Assembly: GCA_013076295.1 (NCBI GenBank)
Contig: RQOL01000519.1
Coordinates: forward strand, 1,612,001-1,676,000
Length of the DNA stretch: 64,000 nucleotides
Direction of reading: 5' to 3'
DNA from: Sanderia malayensis
Lineage: Eukaryota; Cnidaria; Scyphozoa; Semaeostomeae; Pelagiidae
The translations under genes were made by a program, and so were the position numbers. Of this stretch, positions 47,735 through 61,476 are shown piece by piece (the stretch's first letter is position 1; each line of letters begins with the position of its first letter). The notes under the pieces were generated by a model that was given only the letters and a program-made list of their open reading frames with translations, was not told the origin of the DNA and did no database searches.

Positions 47735-50728
47735 TAATAATTACTGTGATGAAAGCGAATATGTTTGTAAATGACCGTAAAAAACGGTGAATGATATTAA
47801 TGATATTAATTATAGTGATGAAACGATATTGATGTTGATATTAAGTGAAAGTTAACGAGGCTCAATTCGCTATCCGAATTGTATTAACGACACACCGCTC
47901 AGTTTCTGAATTGGGGCAAATTTGGCGGTCGCGATTGAGACAATATAAACTAGCCCAATTTGACGAACGGAGGTTATTTTTTATTGTGCACTGTTGGACA
48001 CGTTTGGCTTGGACAAAAACACAAAAACACAGCCAGCATTGTGACAAGCTCTAAAATTTACATACGCGACATTGGTTCGTACCCTGCCTACTGTGTGTTG
48101 TGTTGTTCTAGTGTTTAATGCGGTCGTGTCTAAATTATTCTCATTAAAGGCATTTTGTAGGGCTGTGCAAACACACCATGCTTTATTTTCAATGACATAG
48201 TTTAGTCAAAGCTTGTTTTATGATCTTGTTCAAAGTATGGTCAGTCTTGTCCTGAGGTGATTATGATAACTAATTTAATTTTCATGCCCTCCCAGCTGGA
48301 GGTAATGCAAGATAGCCAGGCCACAAAAGCATCAAAGCTAACTACATAACGTGCTTTGCACTGCACAAGCGTTACCACTAGCTGTTCCATAGTGTCCTCA
48401 CACACGTCGAATGATTTTATCATGGCCTTTGCCTCCTTTACGAAGGGTGTGTGTGCATGTGCTCAATATGTCAGATTCATCTAAATTATCTTATATCGTT
48501 GTGATATCGTTGTTATGATCTTGTAGTTGTTTCTGCTATATCTTTTTTGTTTTTTACTTTCTGTGTTCTTGTACCGTACTAACAATTATTATACAGAGGG
48601 AGATAGAAATTACGCAATCTTATGCCGTGTACGAATCATATATTAACTCACCCGAACACTGTATGGAAGATGCTATATATGGGGGTCTGGAAACTAAAAT
48701 TACGTAACTGTTGCAAGCGTTACAGGTATTTTTAAGAACAATTACGAGCCCCACAACACAACTGGGTTGCTGTGTTGAAGGAGGGGGATTACCAGATTAG
48801 TTGCCCTTGTTATTTCAGTTGTTTTATTCCAAAGTTTGTTGCATCAAGGCTGGACTCTAGCAGGCCCAAAAGCAAGGTGGCTGGCTGCACATTGTCAGCA
48901 TATATGCGAAATAGCAAGATCTATGTATTGATTCCTGCACAAGCTAAATCGCCATCATTGCTACGTGACCTGGGTTGAAAAGGCGTTTTATCAGATTTTC
49001 AGTGGTTTCAGAGTAAACATCGCCCAGATTTAGAGATAAACATTATCACTTTTGTTCTTGTTTTGTTTGTTAAGGCCGCACAATATATTTATCGCGAACA
49101 CGACAGATGCACCTTTGAAGTAGCAACTTGGTTGATTTATTGATCAAACGTTTTCATTCATTAAATGTCATGGAAGACATATCAATCTTCCCAGGTCTTC
49201 AATTTAATTCAAAGCAAACGATATATAGTATAGCTGTTGTGGTGGAATCTGTGATAGGGTTTTCTTTAGTAGAACCCTTGTAGAACACATGTGAAAGCAG
49301 TGTATTTCAGATTTCCAAATTTTAAGAAAAAGCTCCAGCATCAGCGATTCTTTTAGGCCGAAAAGTCATAAAAATATTCTGTCACGTACAATAACTACAA
49401 AACTGCGTGCGTCGCGCATCGATCTGGGGATCCGGGGCGAGTGTATCGTTACACCATATTAGGGAATTTGCTACGCAACTGAAGGTTAGATTGCACCGTG
49501 AAGTTGTTAAGAAGACTGGGCGTTTTGCCAGAAAGTTTTGTGGTACCGGTTTTCGTTTACCCATAATCCCACTGTGCTACTCTTGCTGCGTTGCAAAGAT
49601 GATAAACGTGTTTACTGCGAAGGAGCCGTGCGCATTGATAATAGCGTAGTCCGCCCGCCAGCCCGGCGCCCCCGCATGGAATTCGCAACAGTACCCGACA
49701 CGACAGCAAGCTTATCTGCTACCTTACGTAACGGAAATTTTAATGTAGCGGACTATTTGTGTAAAGTTTGTGATAATCGATTTTTTTGACAATCGTCTCC
49801 CTTTGGGAAGATGAGTTGCCAACTAGTGGCATGTGGAATTATCTGTTTATCTCTGTAATTATGCCCCGAAATTGTCCTAAACCCGTACGCAACGGTACGC
49901 AACACAATGTACATTCCCAAGTTTGAGCGATAGCGATAGAAATTATCCACGCATAATAGTCCCTTGAGTGGGCATTACAAGGAACAACAATGCTATTATT
50001 TGTGTCATTTCGTTTCCAAGTTGTTGTTTGTGAGGAAGCATTACTTTCTTGTGCATGTAAAAACATTGGCCTAATTGCTCCATCAAACTGCTCCATCGAA
50101 GAACAACGTAAGGAAAATACATTTTTTCGCTTATGGTGTGTGGGGTGTGAAATTAACATTTAATAATTTGTGTCGATAACTACACGCAGCTGAAAGCAAT
50201 AAGAAAGTGCACACGATTTACTTTGCGATGATAAATTTTATTTCACTGTAAGTGCTAACGTTTTGTGACGATTGTCAACTCAACGAAAGCTCTTTGGGTT
50301 CGTGTTAATTGCGCGGGAACTATAAGTTGTTTGAGGCGAGAGATTTTGCTTTTAACATGATTTTGATGTGTATAGCGATATGAAAGCAGGCCGTGGTGGT
50401 TATCGTTTTTATTAGCACGTGTATGCTATTCTGTGCATGACTATGATAATGTTTTCTTTGCCGTCTCCGCAAAGTTCTATAGTGCTAACCTTCTAATTGA
50501 ATAGAGTGATTTTTATTGATTCGCGCCCTGTTTTCAAGCATCTTTCTTTTGCATTGCAGATTCAACTGTCTGTTTGAATAGCATTGTGAACATACCACCT
50601 CTTTACAGTGACCAGACAAGGTCCTTATACGCACACTTGGACACAAACACGCATATATAGAATCGTCGTTCTCCTATACCAGCACAGAGATAGCTGTTGC
50701 TCTTCAAAAGAAACACGTAATAATCAAA
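47735..50728. other. Intergenic stretch upstream of the CUB gene
   Basis: No supported gene. A frame at 49407-49649 (HHIREFATQLKVRLHREVVK) looks mildly protein-like but has no recognised domain. The last few hundred bases should include the promoter of the CUB gene at 50729; no specific element stands out. Confidence 0.35.
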
Positions 50729-53700
50729 ATGGATTCTTTCACCACCACGGTCAACATGATTCTGCTCTATGTTATTGTAGCTTCGATTAACCTTGTTGCA
50801 TCCACGGGTGAGTTTGCCATATTTTATCCTTATTTATTTTGATAAATAATTTTAATTACTCGGAGTATATCTCATTGTCGAGACCTGTGTTTGCGAAGGA
50901 CTGGCGATCAACTTGCTCAGATTTTCCGCTCGTGTCAGTTATCAAACAAGACAAATTATAATTTCAGCCTCCGGCTCTCTTATGGGCGTAAAATCAGGCC
51001 AGGCAGTTAAGATAGTGGAACATTCTAATCGCAATATTCTATCAACATCGGTTTAACCTGTTAAACTTCAAATTGTATTTGATCGAACATTTTTCAGTCA
51101 GTGTTGGTAAACTTAATCACTAACGTTGTTTTGTGTAGGTTTGAAGGTCACCCGAAGATCTTTATTTATTCACCACTGTATATTTATTGTTAAATAGTTG
51201 GTAAATAGCTGTGGATAGTCGACAAATCTTTTGCATTTATCATCAAAAAATTATGTACAGTCATGCAGTGGGCATAGAAAAACATTTGGCCAGCGAATTC
51301 ATTAGAGAATATCCGATTAAGAAGACTAAAGCGGATTATCAAAACATGGAAACTACTCATTTCCGGGACCAGCTACTTTTGTACCCCATAATTTTGCATC
51401 AAAAAACTGCTTCGCCAACATGTAGAATTTATTGATAAACTGAAGGTTCAACAGCCAGGATGGGAGTTTCAGTTCTTTGATTAGAGCTTTAATCAGTTGA
51501 GTTCCTAATTAGCAATGCCAGGCTGATTAAAGCAGCCAGAAGTGTGAAGTGATTTGCATGTTTTGTTTCCCCGTGTGCTAATCAAGTTGGTCCCAGAGCA
51601 ATTATCGAATGTTTAATGGGGTTAATTAGATATAGTTTGTTTGTTTCGGGGGTGGGGTTTCTTTCATCTGTTCTCACGTATATTTCGCTCGAGGATTTAA
51701 TTCAATAAGAGAAGTACACCCAGACAAAAATACTCCAAGCATTATTTTAGGCCTGCAATGGCGCTTACGTACGCCCAACTCATACCAACTCGTTAAAACA
51801 TGACTCAGTCTCAGGTTTGTTGAGATTTTCTCAGAGGTTCATCTTCTCACTAATTAGATCTCCTCTGTGGTGATCTGTTCATTATGCTAGGCAGCACACA
51901 CAGGACACACGGATCGAACTCTCTTATCATTTGATTACCAACAATTTTGGATTAAGCCAAGCGTTTAAGCGGTTGCCGATATCACTATTTATTGTGATAG
52001 AGCCAATTAGTATAAAAAGTGATAAAATTTGACATTCGAGAATTCGTTGCTTCAAAATCGGAGTTTCATGGGAGATAACCAAGCCAAACTAACATTTTTT
52101 TGGCCATATGGGGATTTGGTGACATTAAGGCAAGGGTGACTTTATCAAGCAATGCAAGGGACCGTGTCTCGAGTTCGTTAATCGGCTCGTCTCGGTCATA
52201 TCGAGGCTGCAATGTCTGCGATCTGTTGACATAACAGTATCGTTTGTTATCTTGCTTTTAATTAGCAGTAATGGCCAGACATGTGTTTATACACCTAAAG
52301 CATCGTTTGCAGTCTCTATTATTCCTCTTGTTTGCCTTTCGAACCAAAACGCCAGTTTCTTTTCCCCGTCGGTAGAAATTAGTGTTTGTTGGATTTGAAA
52401 TGCGCTGAAAAATGAAACACGCTTTGCTTATTTACAAACGCTTCTTTTCATAACCATGCAAACAGACGAGCATAAAAACAAGGTGTTGTTATCTTCATTT
52501 CGAATATCCAAGCTGTCGCTTTATTTATTTTTTGCTTTTTTTGTTTTATTATTTGTTATCAGTGTTGTCTGGTTTCATTCTTTTTCCGAACACGCAGTTC
52601 GAAAGACAACATCCACATTTACATCCTGTCTTGTTGTTTTATTCTCCCCACTTCTTTCGCATCGTCGTGGTGATATTTCGTCATTTTCTATTGTCGACCT
52701 TGTTTGCAATTTCCAAAGTCGATAGAATGTCTTTGCTCGCACCTTTTGCCATCTGGTCTGTTTAATTGACAGTTTTTCAATTTTTGGCTAGCGTCTGGAG
52801 AAAGCGCCTGATTTGAATTCGGAAATGGTTGATCCTTTTGAAATCTGTTTTATCAATCTCCATGTAGCTACATGCACAGAGATGCTATCTCGTTTCGCTT
52901 TGTCTCGATCTCTGATACAGATCGTATATCAATGAGTTCCGAAGGCAGAGGCTCTGTGTATATTTTGCCGTTATCTTTTTACGATACAAATGCACTGGCG
53001 GGCTGGTTATTTTGATTTTTCCCGTCTGGACCTCTATTTAGTCCTCTAAAACAGTGCTCTATGAAATTGATTACTCGTATCTCCATTTATGCCCTGTAAC
53101 ATTTGCAAATTGTTCTATTTTTGAGCAAAAACAAAACTCCAGGACAACCCTTGGCCACCCTGGAGTCTTCTGCGCCAAATCAACGGATCCTTCCTGTAAA
53201 TTCCCCACATGAACTCCATTACAAAAATGCCCCTTTGGGGTTGGTTTTAGTGCCCTAGTTTTGCTGCGCCATGCCAAAGGTCAGAGTTTACAATTTTGAT
53301 AGTTGCACTTTTAACCCGTTGTCCCGTCTGACCCCGCAGGTTACATGGCGTCCAAAGCCCGCCTCTGTTCATAAATACCAACGCACCACTTACATCCTGG
53401 CTATACAGTAACCTGTGGCACGTTTTACCTTGAGCAATTCAGTAAAGAAACTGCATATAAGAGCCTACTTATACAATTTGACCTTTAAGGTAATATTTCT
53501 TCTCAAGACAATAGAGGAAACAATGGCGTGTACTGTGTTTGAACAAAATGCTCCAAGCAAAATTTGCGGGTTGTTACGTGCGGGTCTTTGCGACCCGGAA
53601 TATAAACCATGGTAGCACTTGGATGCGGCTCCCTACATCTCAATGGAGGTTTATATAAAGGGATATAGGACACCAGCTCCTTTGTGCTTTTTACAAATTT

Positions 53701-56700
53701 GTGTCTTGTTATTGGCATTATAATTATGATTTTTTCATGAAATGTTTGAAGAACCTGTCATGAAAAATATAGAAATGTTATTCATGACAGGCTCAAGGGT
53801 TTTTCAAGGAGTTTAACTGCAGCAACAGAGCTTGCCTGGGACATCTGATCTCAGAAAACGATTTCTCGGGAATTTCTTATAAAACAATCTAATTTCTAAT
53901 TTCCAAGCATTCATTTGTCCATCATCGCGGTACATTTGTACATTTTTGGCCCATCCTCAATGCACATTTGTGATTGCTCCAACAATGCATACGAAGCTAA
54001 AGAAATCGGAATATATGTCTTGCAAGTGGAGGGCTATTAGTTCTATATTTATTGTACTAATCCTAATCTTACAGTGTTTTGGCTGTGAAAAGAATATGAT
54101 TTAAAATTGGTGGATAATTATCCCCTAATTCACCGTTGTTCGGTCATTCTGTACTACTAAGTGATCTATTTGGTAGCTTGTTTATTATAAACAATGCCCC
54201 GAGATGCTTATCTGCAAACTCATCTATTAGGTGTGTGAATTAATACTAGATAAATATCTCTCTCTTCATATCTTCTGCTGAGTCCCGATTAAAGAGCATT
54301 TTTAAGAAAGTATATTCAAAGGAAGTGGAATTTTTTGAACGCAATCCATAGTTTTATATATAGATTGGCTTTGAGAGTGACCGCTATCTTTCATGAGTAG
54401 TTGAGAAATATTGCTCTAGTCAATTGCTACCTGAGCACAATATTTTGGCTTTTGTTGCTATTTATACGGATAAACAGCTTCCATGTTCGATTAGCCCGGG
54501 ATTCGTGCCAGAGTCGTCAGCGGTCTTTGTGGCAGATTCGCCAATTGGGGAACCATTGATGAATTTGTGCAAGTCTAAGGTACATAATGGCGCTGGCTTG
54601 TCTTCTCATTTTGTTTGTTTTTATTTACTCCTGCATTGATGGTGGGGAATTGAGTCTTGCCCGCTGATGCTCAAGCCAGGTTCAAAATCATCAAGTAAGC
54701 AAATTGATTCTTTGGCGCCTCGATTCAGAGTGGTGGTCTTAATTCAAAATCTTTTATGTGGTGTCTCATGTCAGCTTCGAAACGAGGCTCGCCGCAATCT
54801 TTTACCCATGAATCCAAAAATAAGTCCACAGTAGAGGGAATAATGGAGTAAAACTTGCTTTTGGAATTTGTCTTAATGAAATTGTCTTAATGACGCACAC
54901 TGATTAACATGGCTATGCTTGATGAATGCAAATTATCGTATGCCATAATGCTATTAGCATGTTTTCGAGACATATCCCCAAAGCTTCTATTGTCCCTGTC
55001 CTGCTTGGCTTTGGGATACTATAAGTCTTCAGGCAGACGAGCGCGTCACAACTGGCTGTTGCTGTATATGCAGAGGGATACCGTAATTGCCAATGGCAAT
55101 GCCAATTTTCGCTCAATCAAATGGCATTGCCAAACCAATTTGCTGGTCATACGATTCGTAATCCGCTCTATCAAATCAGCGTTGTGATGCCGTAAATCCA
55201 ATTAGGCAACGTAAACAATTAGCAGATCAGAGCATTCGTACATCTAATTGTTTCCCTGCACTTCAGATGCCAAGCACAATGACATTTAAAGCCTAATCGC
55301 AGTACAAAACTGCATTGGCATTTGCGTATTTATCGTTTTAAACACATAGAATTGTTTCTTTACCCACCAGAAGGTCCTGTCTGAGATGAGATGAGTCTTA
55401 CGGAGACAATTAAGCTTTGATTATTTCTTTCTGAATGAGACGTAAACAAGTTTTACGCGTCTCCCTCATTCCTATTCTCTAAGTTTATAGCGGCAAATGT
55501 TTTATGTCGAGTCGGATTTGAACGCAGTTTTTTTAGTATTTGATCTCGAGCACAAGTATGGCATGACCGAGATTGAACTTAAACTTTATATAAATCTCTG
55601 AAAAAATCAACAAAAATGTTTTGGTTAACTTTCCACTGAACTCGAACGCAAGATTTGGGCTCGAACCTATGTTCGATACGACCAGGACTGGCTCTGAAAT
55701 TTTGCACGGTCCGATCATTCCGAGAGCTTTGAATGCGCAGGAGAGGACGCTGATTAGTCACTGCGATTGATTTGTTCACAAGAAAATTTCCAAGCATGGC
55801 AGGGATATTGGTTTTGACATACTGGTTTAGGCCACCAATTTCCGCGATCAATTAATCTGCGTTTATTTCAGGCTGGTACGATTTTAGCTCATCCGTTCTT
55901 GCATTGTGATTTCATGCCAGCTTAGCTTCACAATGACAACAAGGCGAACAATGCACGGCAAATATAAACATTTAATTCAATCGGAACATAATAGTCAGTG
56001 AATGGGTTTGAGAAGCATAGCAGCCGTGTAGCAATGTTATACAACTGTTCTTGTTTCCTTCAGAATATTACTATCAGACCAACATTGGATAATACGAAAG
56101 GTTTTGATTTATTTTGCTCTTAAGAAATGCAGTGAAATATGCAGTGTTGTCTGATTTCGAATGCCATACAATGATAGGAAACTGCCAGAAAACAAATCGG
56201 ACATTGTGCTCGCAACGTATTAATATTAACATGTATGCATGAGTCAATGTGCACAGGAAAGGTTGCGCTAAATTTGATGAAGATTAATATCCAGGACACT
56301 ATGCCCTGGCTTCGACCTGATATTTGCCTCGCATACGTAGCTTTTCTGGTATGCAGTACCAATATTCGAATAGGCATGTATCTGAGGTAAACAGGACGAT
56401 GCAGTAATGAACCATCCTGACAGTCCTAAATTTCAATAGCGCAAAGATTTCACGCCCTCCATCTCGAAAATTGTTTTGTGTCTACGTCATTTTGTGGACG
56501 TTCCCTCGTTCCCGACCAACCCCCCTCTCTCGCTGTCTCAAATCAGTACCCCTGTCCCTTGCGAGTGCAAGTTAGATAGATGAAGAAAGGTGCTGGGGGT
56601 AATTTCAAAGTATGAGTGTGCTACTGGAAACTCAAAATAAACCATTTAAATTCATGTATTATTATTTTTTTATTTTCAGAATTTCGACACACGATACACG

Positions 56701-59596
56701 GTACCCGCGGCGTCATATCCTCGCCGAATTTCCCGCGACACTACCCGCTGAACACGACAGTCGTCTGGCTCATATCCGTGCGGCCCACGAACACGATACA
56801 GGTGAATTTCACCAACTTCAATTTGGAGAAGAACAAGAAATGCATCTACGACTACGTCTTCATCGAGGAGAAATTGATGGAGGGCGGTGCCATTACCAGG
56901 AAATACTGTGGCCACAGACTGCCTCCAAATTTCACATCCGTGTCGAATAAAATCAGAGTCGTCTTCATGTCAGACTCTCTGAGCAATGTTGAGCTTGGAT
57001 TCCGAGCGAACTGGAAAGAAGTCTACGGATCCAGTTTGCATAATTGTAAGAATCCTTTGTATATTGTTAGAGTTTCCAAATAACCAACCCCTCTGACCCA
57101 TCCAATCAACATACTTCTTTTTATTACAAGCTAAATAGTTAGCCACCCCTTCAATTGCTTGATATGATAGTATAAAGATACCTTCATTATTCAGCAAAAG
57201 CATTAGACGCAAGGCATTATTCAGCTTAGCAAACCCTCTACACGTTGCTATTGTTACTGTTGCTTCCCTTTGAGACTTGCTATATCAGTATTTCACTGTA
57301 CCCTTTATGCTTTATTTCGTATTTAGAAAGTAACTCGAAATGCAGTAATGTTAAGGAAAAGTCTGCATCATGTCTATCTTTGCTGCTTGATAGTGCTTAT
57401 GTCTACTGAAGAAATGTTGTAGAAAGAGGATAGCATCCTAATAATATCTTGCCATCCTCTTGCGCATAAATATTACTCTTCTTTCGACATCATAGCTATT
57501 GCCACCCCATCCATGCTAGTACGCTACTTAATGCCAACTACCTGTTGACGAGTTTGCATCTCAATTGCAGTTGTCAAGCCCACGAAATCATCTTGCACTC
57601 CCGCAACAGTTACGGTTACAAAGTCTTGTATTCGCGCATCGGCAGGCGTCAACGCGCTGCCAATAAATCCGTCGAAGTGCTCGTGCATGAAAGTGACAAC
57701 AAAGACTGTTACTGTTGCCGTTCCAACGAAGAGCACGGTGCCAAAAGCGACGAAGCAAGACGAGGCTTCTAATCAAGTCGAGTTTAGCAGATGCGATCCT
57801 TCAAATCCTCATTCACTTGTTGACAACGATGTAAAGAAAAAGCAAGGTATGGCCTACTTATAAAATGTTGCAAAATTTTATTTTGTAAGCGAAGAGGAAT
57901 GCTATATAGCTGCATGTTTTAAAGCCCCAACCTGCTACAGCACGAGAGTATAGCTCCTTTTTTATTTGCCTCTGACAAGGCCTATCTTCATGTTCATTAA
58001 TGGCCATAGATCTTTGTCTTTGTTAAATAAAGGTTTAAGGGTGAGAGAAAAAGAGAGACTTTTGGACATTGTCCCTATAGCCTGTCACTTAGTCCTTTGT
58101 AAATCGCTTATCCTTGGCGCTCACAAGCGATCTGCAAGCGTTTATGACGCTGGAATAAGTCATTACGTCGTGTTAGTTCCACGATTTTGCGCAAATTTTC
58201 AACTGATTACTTTTCATTTCATTTTAGCTGAAGAGAAAGACAGATCGAAGAATCTCGTTGTATCGTTGGGCGTTGTTCTAATCGCTCTTTTCATAACAAA
58301 TATATTCTTGCTTGTTCTGCTGTGCAAAAGAGACAGAGGGTAAGTCAATGTAATATCGCATACAGCCATATACCCGTACATTTGTCCTTCAGGTTTGCCC
58401 TATGATAAATGAACATCATTGTCTGATGCCTCTCGGTATTGAATGAATATCGCTGCTGAATATCGTAATAAATTCTGATGCGAATGATGCCTTGGTTTAT
58501 CATCATGCTTCACGTATTGGTCACTGAATGGGCTTTTCTGTTGTTCTTGCCACCAGTTACAATGAGCCGGATACTCGTTCTTCTATTGCAGCATGATTCA
58601 TATTGCTTAGAATTTTTGCTTGGAAATAACCATTTACAGAAGCGTAGGAGCAAAAAGTGGGGAAGGGGGCACCAGCATAAAAAGGGCGTGGCCCACATGA
58701 TCTCAAACAAGCAATGTTTTATCCATAAAAGGGGCATGATTCATGCTTTTACGTAATATTGAGGGGACATGGCCCCCTGGATCCTAACGCCATTGATAAT
58801 TTATGCTGACGATTATTTGTCAATTTTCTTCCTTTTGAAGCCCTAATCCACTGCTTCTTCTTGCAGGCATAGCGCAATCTCATTCAACAGTCTGAAAAGA
58901 TACCTGTCTGGACGCGGCCGGGAAATGCAGAGCACTCCGGACATGTTTTTCTCGAGTTACACGAGACCGACTCTAAGAATGATCGATGGAGAAATCGTCG
59001 TCGTTCCGCCTCCGGATGGTTCTTCGCCTGACGCTGAGCCCATGCGGTTGCTTCTTGAGCCCTACGATGGAAACAAAGAGAATGCTCCAACTATAATAAT
59101 CGACGATGAGGACCAACTGAGCGCTTTGCCATTCCATATTGTACCACAAATTCGGGATAACACATTGAATTCCGGTAAGTTATCCAATAGTTCTCAACAG
59201 CATTATACAGGGCCGAATTAACAACATTGGGACGCAGACCCAGGGGCTTTTTTCATCGTCACGTTGCCGCCTTTATGAATTTGGGGGCCCGTGGACTATA
59301 TGAAACTTTGGGGACCACAACATATAGCTTTATTCCGTCTCTAGTTAATCCTACCCTGGTATTATTATGATATAATAAAGTCCGATTAAAGTCTCGATTG
59401 AAGTCCGATTCACCATGTCACGAAAGTTCTTTATATCAGGAGTTTCTTTATTTCAGCAGTGTCTATGTAAAAAGAATAATCTGCATTCCTTGAAGCTCAA
59501 TTTTGTTCCTTTCCCTTTGCAGAGACAGACGAGACGACTCTGGCCTCGACACGAACTGACCCAGTATCATCAGATAATGATACCGAGGCTGTGTAG
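50729..59596 (+). CDS. Type I membrane protein with one CUB domain, 404 residues, six exons
   Basis: Exons 50729-50807, 56680-57045, 57571-57846, 58228-58339, 58867-59174 and 59523-59596 (TAG) join in phase at every GT/AG junction, 1215 nt in all. Residues 1-26 are a signal peptide (NMILLYVIVASINLVAS). Residues about 30-140 form a CUB domain (GVISSPNFPRHYP, VSNKIRVVFMSDSLSNVELG, RANW). It keeps one cysteine pair, C81 and C103, and acidic residues D84 and D125 at positions that bind calcium in many CUB domains, with possible N-glycosylation at N51, N69 and N110. It lacks the usual first disulfide: position 54 is Val where Cys is expected. A Thr/Ser/Lys-rich stalk with six Cys (149-240), a membrane segment (250-272) and a 130-residue cytoplasmic tail follow. 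CUB domains bind proteins; this one's partner and role are unknown. Confidence 0.85.
50808..56679. other. First intron of the CUB gene (5.9 kb)
   Basis: This intron separates the signal-peptide exon from the CUB exon. Its open frames are short and lack splice chains. Apart from a hairpin at 53754-53791, with perfect arms CCTGTCATGAA and TTCATGACAGG, I see no feature. A long first intron often holds enhancers, but nothing here proves it. Confidence 0.5.
58637..58795. mobile_element. Degenerate hAT-like MITE in an intron
   Basis: Ends CAGAAGCGTAGGAGC and GGATCCTAACGCCATTG are imperfect inverted relatives. The flanks ACCATTTA and ATAATTTA agree at 6 of 8 positions. It lies within the intron 58340-58866 of the CUB gene. 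The ends resemble those of the hAT-like element at 18663. Confidence 0.45.
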
Positions 59597-60974
59597 CAGC
59601 CTTTAGATCGCCGTAGACTCGTATCCAAACGTAATATGATAATTTAGTGTCTTTTATACTAATGTTTGTAGATTTGTAAATAGTATAGGTTTATTTGTTG
59701 TAGAATTAAATAGCTGCTGCCGAGTATGGTAGCTTGCTTTCAATTTGCTTAGCGTTTTGAAATTATTTCTCCAAAGATGGAACAAAACACCGTAGTGGAC
59801 CCCCTGGTTTTGTTTCTGTCTATTGTTGCAGCATTGTATTGTCGCAATTTTGCCTGCATGCCTTGCATCTTACTGCGGAGTTTAGCGAGCTCATAGTTGC
59901 TCATGCCAAATGTCCCGTGCCCTTATTTCACTGCCAAATGTCGGTGTGATGTATATTTTTTCCTAGCTCGTGCAATAATAATGTTTTGCAATATTTCAAT
60001 GTTTTTGTCAAACTAGACTGGACCCAGACTAAGGTCAAACTGGAATCTGCGTATTAATGAGGATTTATCTCTGCTTTAACGGAATTGAAGCCTACAGCAA
60101 AGCTGTGCAAGGAAAGTATCGCTATTATTTAATGTTTGATTGAAAGCTTTTATGATCAGGCTTAGTTTTATTTAAAGAGCTGTCCTCGATCAAAGCGATT
60201 ACAGGCATGAAATGCAAAATAGAAAGAAGGTCACTCAGCCCTGCGAGGAGAGATTAAAAATCTCACTTGAAAATACATATTATTTCCATTATTTTCTCTA
60301 TATATGATATAATGCCACAAAAATCCCAAATGAAAGGCGCTTTTAAAATTGGATCATCCCACATAAATCGTTTTGACCTGGTAGTGGTGATTTTGAACTT
60401 AACTGTTAGTCCTTCTACATTGCTAACAAAACAACCAAGACCAGAATGCCAACTATTCCTATAGCTAAATCAATGGTATAGCATCTGTTGTCAGCAAATA
60501 AATGTTCATTAGTCCATTTTAGCCCTGCTTTTCCTGTGTCCCTTCCCATAACATTAATGCTACGAGAACTTACGATGGAATTTCTGATATATTATTTACG
60601 TTCCCCTACTTTTGGAGTAATCTAATTGTCATGGCCACCACTGGGTGGTTCGTGAAATGGAGAAGCAAGTCTTGCAAATTGTAGTCTCGTTTTCAGATAA
60701 CATTGACGTCATTTTGGTATATAGCCTCGTCTTGACATTTTTGCTGCAATTTTTCTTGCACGTGTTTTGAATGAAGGAGGCGTTGCCGTTTTTAAAAAGA
60801 TGGAGCAACAATACCCTCCGTTCTTTGGTATACGTCGCAGCCCTGAAGCACTTCCAAGCCAAGAAAAAGCTAGAAATGAGGTGAGCTGATGTAAATTGTA
60901 TATTTTGAAAGTGCTACATTAATCAACTGTTAGCTTTGTAGCATGCACTAGTCGGTTTTCAAAGTGCCAGATAG
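59597..60974. other. 3' flank of the CUB gene
   Basis: This stretch probably begins with the 3' UTR; an ATTAAA polyadenylation-signal variant occurs at 59705-59710. No further gene is supported. Confidence 0.4.
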
Positions 60975-60983
60975 GTCCATACC

Positions 60984-61476
60984 CATAGAGATAGGATATA
61001 AGATAATCTAGAGTGCTAACGGCCGATACTCCCTCTGTACAGCGGGTGAAGCAAAAATTTCTAGCCAACCACCCTCCAGCAAGATGGCGGACAAAACTCC
61101 GCAGCTAGAACTTCACTTTTTGAAGTCAAAGTACATTGATACTTTCAATTAAAAACCTCAAAGAAACATTCTAATCTTTAAAACATTATGTTATATTCAT
61201 TATACTGAAAGTTCATGGTTGTTTTTACAATATTATTACAATTTACAAACTTTAATGCAATTTGCAATGGCACGAATTGTTAGGCCCAGACATCTCTTGG
61301 AGGGTGAATTTTTGTATCCCTGTGCTCAAACACTTTGAAAATCTTGCGTCCCTGTGCACAGTCACAGGGTTTCGATGTATCAAGTGGTAAAAAAATGGCC
61401 GCCATTGGAGGGTGAGATGGCGTCTGGAGGGTGAGCCTCGTTCGCACTCTAGATTATCTTATATCCTATCTCTATG
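60984..61476. mobile_element. Non-autonomous element with 33-bp inverted repeats and 9-bp duplication (493 bp)
   Basis: The ends CATAGAGATAGGATATAAGA... and their reverse complement match over 33 bp (60984-61016 and 61444-61476). A perfect 9-bp direct repeat, GTCCATACC, flanks them (60975-60983 and 61477-61485). The words CACCCTCCA and ATGGCGG recur inside both ends. A 9-bp duplication points to a Mutator-like element, though with only one copy the superfamily is uncertain. There is no coding capacity. Confidence 0.85.

Noticed and set aside
49407..49649. 80-codon frame with some protein-like composition
   Set aside because: No motif, no splice partners, and surrounding frames are broken.
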